A stretch of 64,000 nucleotides of DNA from Chitinophaga polysaccharea (GTDB lineage Bacteria; Bacteroidota; Bacteroidia; Chitinophagales; Chitinophagaceae): contig NZ_VIWO01000001.1 of assembly GCF_007829335.1 (NCBI RefSeq), positions 372,001-436,000 of the forward strand, written 5' to 3'. Shown in pieces: positions 1-8,595 of the stretch (its first letter is position 1; each line of letters opens with the position of its first letter). The notes below the pieces were generated by a model. It did not search any database. It saw only the letters and a program-made list of their open reading frames with translations, and had not been told where the DNA came from. Both the position numbers and the translations under genes were made by a program.

Positions 1-158
1 GACACTTACCGAGGCCGTTTGGTGTTTTCTACCAGGCTTTCCGTCCTACTTACGAAGACATCATGCAGTTCCAGTTGACCGACGCCGTAGCCAAGAAAGG
101 CCCTGGTGACCTGGATAAGCTGCTGGCTGGTAATGAAACCTGGACGATTAAAGCATAA
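1..158 (+). CDS. 2-oxoacid:ferredoxin oxidoreductase, beta subunit (C-terminal fragment)
   Basis: Only the last 51 residues are in the window; the gene begins to the left. The fragment contains RPFGVFYQAFRPTYED followed by GDLDKLLAG and ends NETWTIKA. A proline-rich turn, an RPTYED-like stretch and a terminal xTWxIK are what I recall of the C-terminus of KorB-type beta subunits, which bind thiamine diphosphate and transfer electrons from 2-oxoglutarate or another 2-oxoacid to ferredoxin. The catalytic domain lies outside the window, so the substrate cannot be judged. A strong hairpin follows the TAA directly, so this is the end of its operon (the alpha subunit is probably further left). Fragment identification is from memory of the family only. 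Confidence 0.65.
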   Translation, partial: HLPRPFGVFYQAFRPTYEDIMQFQLTDAVAKKGPGDLDKLLAGNETWTIKA

Positions 159-172
159 TAGCCTTACCTTAT

Positions 173-219
173 AAAAACGAGAAAGCCTTCCGTGTAATAC
201 AGAAGGCTTTCTCGTTTTT
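173..219. terminator. Bidirectional intrinsic terminator
   Basis: A perfect 18-bp inverted repeat (173-190 with 202-219, 11-base loop) has A-tracts on the left and T-tracts on the right. It sits between the plus-strand oxidoreductase stop (158) and the minus-strand LysE stop (228), so it can end transcription from both sides. Confidence 0.9.
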
Positions 220-227
220 AAAAAAAT

Positions 228-866
228 TTAATGCCCTAAGTTCCCTACATTAAACAGCACTTCGTAAAGCAACACCACCCCAAAGATGATCATACTTACG
301 CCGGCAATGCGATTCAGCCATTCTACGTTGGTGAGGGTAAGCTTATGACGGATTTTATCAGAAACAAATACTTTAAGGATATCGGCCGATAACACCAGGC
401 TTAAACATACGGCGTACATCACGAGCCGGTGTCCTACGCTGGTGGCGCTGTTGGCCACACACACACCCAGCCAGAAAATGATCACTCCCGGGTTCAGCGT
501 GTTCATCAGAAACCCTGCGAGCCATATCTTAAGATAGTCGTGGGTCCGGAACATCTCCGGCTTTTCATCGCCTGTGCTGATCTTCACCTTTTTGAACAAC
601 AACCCGTAGATGCCCATGCCTATCAATAAAAAACCGCCACAGGTACCTATCGTTCTTTTATATTCTTCCAGTCCGGTAATAAAAGAGGCGGCGAGGTTGC
701 CGGTCAATACAAACATGATATCGCTGAAAGACACGCCCAGCGCAAAGCTGATACCTGCCTTAAAGCCATTATTAATACTGTACTTTATAATCGCGAAAAT
801 TACCGGGCCCACCGATAAAGAAAGAAATAATCCCAGTCCCAGTCCCGCTACAATTGATGCTATCAT
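228..866 (-). CDS. LysE/RhtB family amino-acid exporter
   Basis: A 212-residue, very hydrophobic protein with about six membrane segments. The N-terminus (MIASIVAGLGLGLFLSLSVG followed by PVIFAII) and the glycine-rich second helix GISFALGVSFSD are typical of LysE/RhtB translocators, which export basic or neutral amino acids and related metabolites across the inner membrane. Length matches the family (about 200-215). It is the last gene before the shared terminator at 173-219 and follows the GH3 gene on the same strand with a 29-bp gap, so the two may be co-transcribed. The substrate cannot be told from sequence. Confidence 0.85.
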   Translation of the reverse strand: MIASIVAGLGLGLFLSLSVGPVIFAIIKYSINNGFKAGISFALGVSFSDIMFVLTGNLAASFITGLEEYKRTIGTCGGFLLIGMGIYGLLFKKVKISTGDEKPEMFRTHDYLKIWLAGFLMNTLNPGVIIFWLGVCVANSATSVGHRLVMYAVCLSLVLSADILKVFVSDKIRHKLTLTNVEWLNRIAGVSMIIFGVVLLYEVLFNVGNLGH

Positions 867-895
867 GCTTATAATTTCCGAATCACAGGTGCTAC

Positions 896-2434
896 TTAGT
901 TCTTAACGGTTTTGCCTACCAGGAAATTCTCCCAGTCTTTCAGTTTCTCACCTTTCATTACGCGTGGAAACTTATTCATGGCGCCTTCTTTACCCTTACA
1001 ACGGAGGTAATCTATGAATACATCATTCGGCAGTATTTCTACAAATACTTCTTTCAGGGCGGCAGAACGTTCTACGGCATAATCATCATTCACCTCGCTG
1101 AGGGTTTGATCAATGATTTCCCGTACTTTTTCGGCATCTACTCCCGGGGTATCCGTACCAATATACCAGCGATGCGCAAACAGGTTCTCATAAGGGAAAC
1201 CGGCTACAGTAAACTCCCTGATGTTGATACCCATTTTCTTCTGAACATTGTCTATCGCCTTGTTCATGTTGTCGATACTCATGTGCTCCCCACAAAGGCT
1301 GAGGAACTGTTTGGTACGGCCTACAATCACAATTTCATGTTCTTTCACGGAAGTAAACTTCACCACGTCTCCAATCAGGTAGCGCCAGGCGCCGGCACAG
1401 GTCGACAGCATCACCGCATACTCCACATCTTCCACTACCTCGTTGACCATGTATGACTTGGGATTGGGCTTCACCTCTCCTTCCCCATCAAAATTTTCTT
1501 CATTAAAAGGAATGAATTCGAAGAAGATACCGGCGTTCAGCACCAGCTTAATACCCCGGGTACCGGGACGGGCCTGGAATCCGAAAGATCCTTCCGACGC
1601 CATATACGTTTCAATAAACGCAATAGGCTTTCCGAGCAGTTTTTGGAAACTATCGCGGTAAGGTTCGAAAGATACCCCTCCATGAATATATACAGCCAGG
1701 TTGGGCCATATTTCGTGGATATTCTTTACGCCATGGTATTTAATAATTTCCTCCAATACGATTTGTACCCAGGCTGGTACGCCGCAAACAGTACCTACAT
1801 CCCACTCCCTGGCCTTGCGTACAATCAGTTTAATCCGCTGTTCCCAGTTGGGTTTACGTGATATTTTACCTCCGGGTTTATAGAAACGGCGAAACCACTT
1901 CGGGATATTCTTAGCCTGGATGCCACTCATATCCCCTTCATAATAGTCGCCCTTCTCAAATAGCGAAGTAGTACCGCCCAGCATCAGGATCCCTTTTTCG
2001 AAGGACCGGGGCGGTATATTGAAGTTAGCCATGGAATACAGCTGCTTTACCCCTACTTTCTTCACGGTTTTCAGCATGGCCTTGGTAACCGGTATATGCT
2101 TGCTCGCCGATTCAGAAGTACCTGAACTCAGGGCGAAATATTTAATTTTCTCGGGCCAGCTTACGTTGGCTTCACCTTCCAGGCAGCGATACCACCATTC
2201 CTTATGCATTTTGGAATAGTTATGCACAGGTATCTTTTCACGGTATTGCCCTATGAAATTGGGACTGTCCAGAATATCCTGAAACTGGTAGTGGCGACCA
2301 AACTCTGTCTCCTTAGCCTTCTCCAGCAAACGATGCAGCACCTGCAACTGGTATTGGCGAGGTGTTCCTAATTTAAACGTGAACTTCTTCCTGATGCGTA
2401 GTGACCTGGAAATAAGATTACCTATGATGGCCAT
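896..2434 (-). CDS. GH3 auxin-responsive promoter family protein (acyl-acid adenylating enzyme)
   Basis: 512 residues. GH3 proteins belong to the ANL superfamily and adenylate a carboxylic acid, in plants then joining it to an amino acid. Visible features are the ATP-binding loop LSSGTSESASK at about residues 102-112, the YMASEGSFGFQA segment in the middle, and WRYLIGDVVKFTS followed by GRTKQFLSLCGEH, which corresponds to the hinge before the C-terminal cap. The length is near the bacterial GH3 norm. Bacterial members are common in Bacteroidota but their substrates are largely unknown. Its downstream neighbour is a LysE-type exporter, which allows the guess that the pair makes and exports an amino-acid conjugate; that is inference only. 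Confidence 0.88.
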   Translation of the reverse strand: MAIIGNLISRSLRIRKKFTFKLGTPRQYQLQVLHRLLEKAKETEFGRHYQFQDILDSPNFIGQYREKIPVHNYSKMHKEWWYRCLEGEANVSWPEKIKYFALSSGTSESASKHIPVTKAMLKTVKKVGVKQLYSMANFNIPPRSFEKGILMLGGTTSLFEKGDYYEGDMSGIQAKNIPKWFRRFYKPGGKISRKPNWEQRIKLIVRKAREWDVGTVCGVPAWVQIVLEEIIKYHGVKNIHEIWPNLAVYIHGGVSFEPYRDSFQKLLGKPIAFIETYMASEGSFGFQARPGTRGIKLVLNAGIFFEFIPFNEENFDGEGEVKPNPKSYMVNEVVEDVEYAVMLSTCAGAWRYLIGDVVKFTSVKEHEIVIVGRTKQFLSLCGEHMSIDNMNKAIDNVQKKMGINIREFTVAGFPYENLFAHRWYIGTDTPGVDAEKVREIIDQTLSEVNDDYAVERSAALKEVFVEILPNDVFIDYLRCKGKEGAMNKFPRVMKGEKLKDWENFLVGKTVKN

Positions 2435-2570
2435 TAACTTTCCCTCTCTTTAAAATGAACTACAAAAATAAGTGGAATATTGAATATTACGGGTCTGATA
2501 ATTTAGAATTACAGTTTATGTGTTATTAATAAGTTGTCTATACATACAAAATATAACGAAGATGTAGGCT

Positions 2571-2604
2571 ATAATTCGCAATTCATAATTCGCAATTCGT
2601 AATT
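2571..2604. repeat. Tandem 14-bp repeat (ATAATTCGCAATTC)
   Basis: Two perfect head-to-tail copies (2571-2584 and 2585-2598) plus a partial third (GTAATT) lie just upstream of the promoter of the next gene. They may be remnants of a dispersed intergenic repeat; no function is visible. Confidence 0.7.
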
Positions 2605-2611
2605 ACCTTTG
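2604..2611 (+). promoter_or_regulatory. Bacteroidota -7 promoter element (TACCTTTG)
   Basis: TACCTTTG matches TAnnTTTG exactly and ends only 4 bases before the ATG at 2616. In this phylum the start site lies about 4-8 bases after the element, so the mRNA would begin at or next to the start codon. No good -33 TTG is present; the tandem repeat occupies that place. Confidence 0.6.
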
Positions 2612-2615
2612 CGGC

Positions 2616-3386
2616 ATGTTAAAAACTACTTTACTCAAAGCTACTGAAGCCAGCGGAAAAATACTGCAACAATATTTCGACGGTCCTTTCGAGGTGAGCA
2701 GTAAAAGTACGGTGAACGACCTCGTAACAGAGGTGGATAAAAAATCTGAAACAGCCATCATCGCTACTATCAGGGAAAATTATCCAGATCATTTTATCTT
2801 GAGTGAAGAAGTTGGGGAGATAAAGACCAGCTCGTCCACTAAATGGATCATTGATCCTATCGACGGAACTGTCAATTATGCCAATGGTATACCCATTTGT
2901 TGCGTATCGATAGGCGTGGAACAGGATGGGGAAATGATACTGGGCGCGGTGTATAACCCTTTCATGAACGAATTGTTTGTGGCGGAAAAAGGCAAAGGCG
3001 CAACCCTGAACAATAAACCTATTCATGTTTCCACCAAAACCGAGGTGGCAAAATCGTGCCTGGTAACCGGTTTTCCCTATAAGTGGGAGGAAGGTACCAA
3101 CAATCCTGCGGTGGTTTTTGAACGCATCATCAAACAAGGCATCCCGGTACGCCGTTTGGGTTCCGCAGCCATAGACCTCTGTTGGGTAGCTTGTGGTAGG
3201 TTTGACGGGTTTTATGAACATCACCTGCAAGCCTGGGACGCTGCTGCCGGCTTTCTCATCGTGGAAGAAGCAGGCGGAAAGGTAACCGACTACTCCGGCA
3301 ACCGGTACTCTCCCTATCAAAAAGAATTACTGGCCACCAATGGCCTTATCCATAGTGCATTACAAGATCTTGTTAACGGAAAATAA
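2616..3386 (+). CDS. Inositol monophosphatase family protein
   Basis: 256 residues, a Mg-dependent phosphatase of the IMPase/FBPase/CysQ fold. Metal-binding features are all present: SEEVG (63-67), WIIDPIDGTVNY (77-88, Asp80 and Asp83), GSAAIDLCWVACGRFDGF (182-199) and WDAAAG (207-212, Asp208). These support hydrolysis of inositol-1-phosphate or a related sugar phosphate; the exact substrate is not settled by sequence, and a CysQ-like role is possible. The stop codon overlaps the start of the thiamine-phosphate kinase gene by one base (TAATG), so the two are translationally coupled and form an operon. Confidence 0.92.
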   Translation: MLKTTLLKATEASGKILQQYFDGPFEVSSKSTVNDLVTEVDKKSETAIIATIRENYPDHFILSEEVGEIKTSSSTKWIIDPIDGTVNYANGIPICCVSIGVEQDGEMILGAVYNPFMNELFVAEKGKGATLNNKPIHVSTKTEVAKSCLVTGFPYKWEEGTNNPAVVFERIIKQGIPVRRLGSAAIDLCWVACGRFDGFYEHHLQAWDAAAGFLIVEEAGGKVTDYSGNRYSPYQKELLATNGLIHSALQDLVNGK

Positions 3387-4420
3387 TGGAACAGGAAAGA
3401 ACTGAAATACAAGACCTGGGCGAGTTTGGCTTAATAGACTACCTCACCAGGAACATAGAAATACAAAATGCCAGCACCGTATTGGGTGTAGGCGATGATG
3501 CCGCCGTAATTGACCATTTCGGTAAACAAACCGTGATCAGCACCGACATGCTGGTAGAAGGCATTCACTTCGACCTCATGTATACCCCGCTGAAACACCT
3601 GGGCTATAAATCGGTAGTGGTAAACCTGTCGGACATTTACGCCATGAATGCCATCCCTACCCAGATTACCATCAGCATTGCCTTCTCTAACCGTTTTTCC
3701 CTGGAAGCGCTCAACGAATTCTATGAAGGCGTATATGCCGCCTGCGAAAAATATGGCGTAGACCTGGTAGGTGGCGACACCAGCAACTCTCAGAAAGGAT
3801 TTATCATCAGCGTAACGGCTATCGGAGAAGTAACACCCGACCAGTTTGTAAAAAGATCTACTGCCCAAAAAGGCGACCTGCTCTGTGTAACCGGCGACCT
3901 TGGCGCCGCCTACCTGGGCCTCACCCTCCTTGAAAGAGAGAAAAAGATTTACCTCGAAAGCCCCGATGTAAAGCCCGACCTCGAAGGCCAGACGTATATC
4001 ATAGGCCGGCAGCTGAAACCGGAAGCCCGTAAAGATATCATTGAGTTCCTTCAGCAGGAAGAAATTATACCTACTGCCATGATGGATGTAAGCGACGGGC
4101 TCAGCTCCGAAATACTCCACATTGCCAAACAAAGCAACCTGGGTGTAGTGCTCTATGAAGAAAAAATTCCCATTGCCCAGGAAAGCAAGGAGATAGCCAT
4201 GAAATTTGGCCTCGATCCCACTGCCTGTGCATTGAGTGGTGGAGAAGACTATGAGCTGTTGTTCACCATGAAACAACAGGACTACGATAAAATTGTACTC
4301 AATGAGCAAATCAGCGTAATAGGCTATATGGCCGATATCTCAGAAGGAGCACATATCCACACCAAAGGCGGTAACAAATTTAAATTGGTATCCCAGGGCT
4401 GGAATGCTTTTAAACAGTAA
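3386..4420 (+). CDS. thiL: Thiamine-phosphate kinase
   Basis: 344 residues. ThiL phosphorylates thiamine monophosphate to the active cofactor thiamine diphosphate, using ATP. The family motifs are in order: GVGDDAAVI (34-42), STDMLVEGIHFD (52-63), VNLSDIYAMNA (79-89), GGDTSNS (129-135), MMDVSDGLSSEI and SGGEDYELLFT. Length is normal. It starts inside the stop codon of the phosphatase gene and is followed by a 21-bp terminator hairpin, so it is the last gene of a two-gene unit. No TPP riboswitch is seen upstream and no other thiamine genes are nearby. Confidence 0.96.
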   Translation: MEQERTEIQDLGEFGLIDYLTRNIEIQNASTVLGVGDDAAVIDHFGKQTVISTDMLVEGIHFDLMYTPLKHLGYKSVVVNLSDIYAMNAIPTQITISIAFSNRFSLEALNEFYEGVYAACEKYGVDLVGGDTSNSQKGFIISVTAIGEVTPDQFVKRSTAQKGDLLCVTGDLGAAYLGLTLLEREKKIYLESPDVKPDLEGQTYIIGRQLKPEARKDIIEFLQQEEIIPTAMMDVSDGLSSEILHIAKQSNLGVVLYEEKIPIAQESKEIAMKFGLDPTACALSGGEDYELLFTMKQQDYDKIVLNEQISVIGYMADISEGAHIHTKGGNKFKLVSQGWNAFKQ

Positions 4421-4434
4421 GTTTACATCAGCAC

Positions 4435-4479
4435 AATAAACAGATAAGGCGCACCGACGGTGCGCCTTATCTGTTTATT
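4435..4479. terminator. Bidirectional terminator overlapping a stop codon
   Basis: A perfect 21-bp stem (4435-4455 with 4459-4479) has a 3-base loop and A/T-rich flanks. It lies between thiL and the convergent glycosyltransferase gene, and the TTA at 4475-4477, the reverse complement of the latter's TAA stop, is part of the stem. Confidence 0.92.
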
Positions 4480-6154
4480 GCTCTACTGTTACCGGTATCA
4501 CGGGACTATTATGAGTAGGAGGCAGATCTCCTGCAAACACAGAAAACTTCAGTTGGTAATGTCCCGGCTTATCCGGCATCACCACCTCCAGGTTTATCAG
4601 GCGGCGCAACACCGCCCTTTCCAGCGTCATAGGCGATTTAACCGGTGGTAAATCTTCATCTTTAGTGGTAAAACCATATCCTAACACCGGCTCGTTGGTG
4701 CGATCCAGCCGGATGGGCTGATGATAATCATTATTAGGCTGCAACATCACGTTAATATGCTCTCCCCGCTTAGCTTTGATCTGCTTCAATGCCGGCTTTA
4801 ACTGTATCAGCGAATAGGAATAATAAGCAGGCACTATATCATAGTCCCACACACCATAAATGGTACGTACACTATCTGTAACAGGAATCCCTGATCCGGG
4901 GTCAAATACTATCATAGCAGGCTTTCCCCACAGCTGTATTTCCGTATCCCAGAAATTATACTGGCTACGACGGGAATAACGGCTATTGAGGCTGTAAGAC
5001 AACTGCCCCGTATAAAACATATACTTAGAGGGCAGTTGGTAGCTGTTCAAAAAAACTACCGGGCGCCCCTGTGCGCGGGCCGCCACCTGCGAAGTCCACT
5101 CCTTGTTATGATGAATCTCCGGCCTGATTTCTACACCCGGCATAAAGTCCCAGATCATGTACACCCGGGTAACCAATACCAGCAACAGCGTAACCGGCAA
5201 AGTATATAACAACCATTTCTGCGACCAACCTTTTCTTACAATCGCCTGGTGGGCCAGGATCACCGTTGGTGTAAACAGCATCACCGTCCAGTTGGCCTCT
5301 ACCCTTCCCTTGAATGTGCTGAGCAGAAAAAACGCCAGTACACCAATCACACAGAACTTCAGCGCCCGCTCAAATGAGTTCTGAATAGGACTCCGGAAAG
5401 CATAATACAGGATCAGCCATCCCAGCAAAGGCCCGAACAACAACAGTTGCCCTCCCAGGTAATCGAGCGTATAACTGATGTCATAGGAAGAGGCATTCCG
5501 TTCTACCAGGTGATATTGCAGTGACGGGAAACCATGGGTATACTGCCAGTAGATATGCGGAAAAAACAGGATCGTTGTAATGATCACTGCTACATAGAAC
5601 TTGAAAACTTTGATAAGGTTGATATTCGACAAGAAGGTAAAAAACACCAGTAATACACCATGGTATTTACTATAAAACATCAACGCCATGGAAACACCCA
5701 GTAACAGGGTATTCTTCCAGGTTTGTTCATTCACAAAATTACGGTATACCCAGAAGTAAACAGCCGCAAAAAAGATTAACGGTACATCCGGCACCGCCAG
5801 TATCCCACCAATCTGCATGGCGCCCATGGCGCCTATCAGCAGGTAAAACAGCTTATTATCCTTTGAAGCAATGAGCCTGGCGGTAATCCACAACGTGAGT
5901 GTATTCACAATTACGATCAGCAACCTCACCCCCAGCTCATTATGAAAGATGCCATAGCCTATCTTGATCAGTAGCGCAATCATAGGCGGGTGATCAAAAT
6001 ACCCCCAATCCAGGTGACGCGAATACACCCAATAGTATGCCTCATCATCCCACAGCTCCGAGAAGCAGGCCTGTAACAAGCCTAAGATCAGCCAGGAAAG
6101 CAGGAACAGATTTTTATACTGGTCTTTTTTAAAAAACTGAGATAGTGCACTCAT
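4475..6154 (-). CDS. Membrane glycosyltransferase, ArnT/PMT (GT39/GT83-like) family
   Basis: 559 residues with a large N-terminal multi-spanning part (roughly 1-340) and a C-terminal soluble domain rich in beta structure. The family-defining first periplasmic loop is clear: WDDEAYYWVYSRHLDWGYFD then HPP (35-57), with the acidic pair used to bind the polyprenyl-phosphate sugar donor. Such enzymes move a sugar from a lipid-phosphate carrier to lipid A, protein or another envelope acceptor outside the inner membrane. The acceptor is unknown. It is downstream of nagA on the same strand (40-bp gap), but a functional link to amino-sugar metabolism is only suggestive. Confidence 0.88.
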   Translation of the reverse strand: MSALSQFFKKDQYKNLFLLSWLILGLLQACFSELWDDEAYYWVYSRHLDWGYFDHPPMIALLIKIGYGIFHNELGVRLLIVIVNTLTLWITARLIASKDNKLFYLLIGAMGAMQIGGILAVPDVPLIFFAAVYFWVYRNFVNEQTWKNTLLLGVSMALMFYSKYHGVLLVFFTFLSNINLIKVFKFYVAVIITTILFFPHIYWQYTHGFPSLQYHLVERNASSYDISYTLDYLGGQLLLFGPLLGWLILYYAFRSPIQNSFERALKFCVIGVLAFFLLSTFKGRVEANWTVMLFTPTVILAHQAIVRKGWSQKWLLYTLPVTLLLVLVTRVYMIWDFMPGVEIRPEIHHNKEWTSQVAARAQGRPVVFLNSYQLPSKYMFYTGQLSYSLNSRYSRRSQYNFWDTEIQLWGKPAMIVFDPGSGIPVTDSVRTIYGVWDYDIVPAYYSYSLIQLKPALKQIKAKRGEHINVMLQPNNDYHQPIRLDRTNEPVLGYGFTTKDEDLPPVKSPMTLERAVLRRLINLEVVMPDKPGHYQLKFSVFAGDLPPTHNSPVIPVTVEQ

Positions 6155-6194
6155 GTGGATATACAGTATGATTAATCCTGCGAAGATAGGGCTA

Positions 6195-7292
6195 TTAACA
6201 GTATACTGTTGTACTCCAGTTGGAGTGGATGGCTACCAGGGCCGCATCATAGCCCACAGCAAGGCGTCCAAGCGCCTGTTCCCGGCCAATTGCCCTTGCC
6301 GGGTACAGCGATCCCATTCTCAGGGCTTCTTCAAGCGGAATGCCTACTTTCTCTACACAGTTGCGCACGGCCTGGGTCATTGTCAGACATGAACCTGACA
6401 GCACTCCGGTAGCACTTACAAAACGATCCTTCTCCCGGATATATATGTAGCCGCCAGCCCTGTTTTCCTCTACCGCATCGGTAATCAGGAACAAGCGTTC
6501 CTTCATCATCTTTTTGCTGATACGGATAGATGCAAAATCAACATGTATGCCATCAGCCACGATACTGGCGCATACCTGGGGATGATCGTAAATAGCACCT
6601 ACAATGCCTGGAGCCCGGCTTTCCAGTGGTGACATGGCATTAAAAAGGTGGGTAGCATGATGGATACCATTATCGAAAGCAGTATAGGCCTGGTTGTAAG
6701 TAGCATTGCTATGCCCTGCAAATACCACGATACCCGCTGCTTCAAGTTGTCTTACCAGCTCCGGATCACAGCATTCCGGCGCCAGGGTAATGATCTTCAC
6801 TACATCCCGGCCGTTATCCAGGATCCAGTTAATGTCTTCCTGGGTAGGCGAATGAATATACTGTTCCAGGTGGGCGCCTTTCTTGGCCGGGTTAATAAAT
6901 GGTCCTTCCAGGTGCAGCCCCAGCACACCCGCTCCTTCCTGCTGCCAATAGGCCCTTACCGCTCTCATAGCTTCCAGCATGATTTCAGGGCCAATAGTTG
7001 CTACCGTTGGCATAATCCATGCAGCGCCACCAGCGCGGCTATAAGCCACGGTACCAGCGAGCGAAGCGACGGACGGGTACATGGAAAACACCTCTCCATT
7101 TCCACCATATATCTGTAAGTCAATGAAAGCCGGCGCCAGCAAGGCTCCCTGCAAGTCGGTTTCATGGCCGCTGGCCCGGTATTCCGATGCAGGCACTATG
7201 GCCGTTATCTTTCCCTGGTGGGTGGTTAGTACGTGATTATCCAGTATTTCTTCGCCAGTAAAGATCCTGGCGTTGACAAAGGTAACAGACAT
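6195..7292 (-). CDS. nagA: N-acetylglucosamine-6-phosphate deacetylase
   Basis: 365 residues, amidohydrolase superfamily. NagA removes the acetyl group from GlcNAc-6-phosphate, giving glucosamine-6-phosphate for glycolysis or wall synthesis. Key residues seen: FIDLQIYGGNG (57-67), HLEGPFINPAKKGAH (127-141) with metal ligand Glu129, AGHSNAT with His194, HATHLFNAM with His215, and the catalytic Asp272 in LITDAV. Length is slightly below the usual 380. It lies 10 bp downstream of a VOC gene on the same strand. Chitin-degrading Bacteroidota commonly carry this gene; nagB is not in the window. Confidence 0.95.
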   Translation of the reverse strand: MSVTFVNARIFTGEEILDNHVLTTHQGKITAIVPASEYRASGHETDLQGALLAPAFIDLQIYGGNGEVFSMYPSVASLAGTVAYSRAGGAAWIMPTVATIGPEIMLEAMRAVRAYWQQEGAGVLGLHLEGPFINPAKKGAHLEQYIHSPTQEDINWILDNGRDVVKIITLAPECCDPELVRQLEAAGIVVFAGHSNATYNQAYTAFDNGIHHATHLFNAMSPLESRAPGIVGAIYDHPQVCASIVADGIHVDFASIRISKKMMKERLFLITDAVEENRAGGYIYIREKDRFVSATGVLSGSCLTMTQAVRNCVEKVGIPLEEALRMGSLYPARAIGREQALGRLAVGYDAALVAIHSNWSTTVYC

Positions 7293-7302
7293 ACAATATC
7301 AT

Positions 7303-7710
7303 TTACAGGTGTGAAACAACTTCATATAACTCTAAAGGCAGCCCATCAGGGTCTGTAAAAAATGTAAAACGTTGTTGGGTATGCGGGTCAATGCGAACGG
7401 GTTCTGTAGTCACCCCTTTTTGTTGTAGTTGTTGTACGGCAGCAGCGATATCCGCCACGGCAAAGGCCAGGTGTCGCAGGCCACAGGCCTCCGGGCGGCT
7501 TACCCGCGGAGGAGGGTCGGGGAAGGAAAATAATTCGATAATGTACTGGTTACCCAGTGCCAAATCCAGCTTCCAGGAGTCCCGTTCTTCCCGGTATACT
7601 TCCCGGATTACCTGCAGGCCCAGCACATCGGTATAAAAGACTTTACTACGGTTGTAATCAGCACAAATAATAGCGATGTGATGGACTGCCTGTAATAACA
7701 TATATTTCAT
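7303..7710 (-). CDS. VOC family (glyoxalase-like) metalloprotein
   Basis: 135 residues with two beta-alpha-beta-beta-beta modules: VHHIAIICADYNRSKVFYTD (about 9-28) and LRHLAFAVADIAAAVQQLQ (about 77-95), the latter ending in FFTDPDGLPLELYE. The His near each module start and the Glu at the end form a plausible metal site. It is closest to the small YaeR/GloA2 group. Function (lyase, dioxygenase or isomerase) cannot be assigned. It is packed between nagA (10 bp) and a nitrilase-family gene (16 bp). An internal ATG at codon 4 is an alternative start. Confidence 0.85.
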   Translation of the reverse strand: MKYMLLQAVHHIAIICADYNRSKVFYTDVLGLQVIREVYREERDSWKLDLALGNQYIIELFSFPDPPPRVSRPEACGLRHLAFAVADIAAAVQQLQQKGVTTEPVRIDPHTQQRFTFFTDPDGLPLELYEVVSHL

Positions 7711-7726
7711 TTTAGCCGAGGCCGGG

Positions 7727-8530
7727 TTATCCTTTCGGTAAAATCGTGAATGCGTCTGCGTCTTTCAGGAAGGGGATATTTTTCCTCACTTCATCCAGCC
7801 GCTCACGTTGAAGGGTATACGTAAATACATCTTCGTCGTGCGATTTGCGGTAAATAATTTCTCCCATTGGATCTATCAGGCTGGTTTCACCACTGTGATA
7901 GATATTGTTTCCATCATTACCTACCCGATTCACACCAATAGCAAAGCATTGATTTTCAATAGCTCTTGCTTGCAGTAGGGTGGTCCAGGCTGTTTTACGC
8001 CTTTCCGGCCAGTTAGCTACATATACCAGCAGGTCGTAAGCAGCTTCATTGGTATCGGCCTGTATCGTATTGCGGGCCCATACCGGGAAACGCATATCAT
8101 AACAGATATTCAGGTTAATTTTCCACCCCTTTACCTGTGCAATCAGGCGTTTGTTGCCAGGGGTATAATGTTCATTTTCACCGGCATATCCAAACAGGTG
8201 GCGTTTATCATAAGTACCGTAGGTACCGTTGGGCAACATCCAGATCAGGCGGTTCAGGTATTCACCGTGTTCTTCGATAATTAAACTACCAGTAATGATA
8301 ATATTCTTCTCAGCCGCCTTTCGTTTCATCCACTGAACAGCTGTTCCGTCCATCGTTTCAGCAAGCTGCGCGGACTTCATGCTGAACCCGGTGCTAAACA
8401 TTTCCGGTAAAAAAACCACTTCCGTTCTTTCGGTAATGCTGTCGATTTTTTCATCAAACATGCGCAAGTTGGCTTCCTTATCTTCCCAGTGCAATTGCGA
8501 CTGTATAAGTGTTACTTTCAGATCTGACAT
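7727..8530 (-). CDS. Nitrilase-superfamily amidohydrolase (omega-amidase, YafV/NIT2-like)
   Basis: 267 residues. The catalytic triad of the carbon-nitrogen hydrolases is complete: Glu43 in FLPEMF, Lys109 in YDKRHLF and Cys143 in NICYDMRFP. The YDKRHLFGYAGENEHYTPG stretch is typical of omega-amidases, which hydrolyse 2-oxoglutaramate or 2-oxosuccinamate formed by glutamine transaminases and so act in metabolite repair. Length is standard. It heads a compact minus-strand group with the VOC and nagA genes, which are unlikely to share its pathway. Confidence 0.9.
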   Translation of the reverse strand: MSDLKVTLIQSQLHWEDKEANLRMFDEKIDSITERTEVVFLPEMFSTGFSMKSAQLAETMDGTAVQWMKRKAAEKNIIITGSLIIEEHGEYLNRLIWMLPNGTYGTYDKRHLFGYAGENEHYTPGNKRLIAQVKGWKINLNICYDMRFPVWARNTIQADTNEAAYDLLVYVANWPERRKTAWTTLLQARAIENQCFAIGVNRVGNDGNNIYHSGETSLIDPMGEIIYRKSHDEDVFTYTLQRERLDEVRKNIPFLKDADAFTILPKG

Positions 8531-8595
8531 TATCGGTTATTGTGATCACAAAATTAAGTCGTGGCTGGTTAGAAACTTTTCAAATTATTGCCCTA

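Noticed and set aside
3431..4309. 292-codon minus-strand ORF opposite thiL
   Set aside because: thiL has all family motifs; the antisense frame is rich in Phe/Tyr/His and shows no motif.
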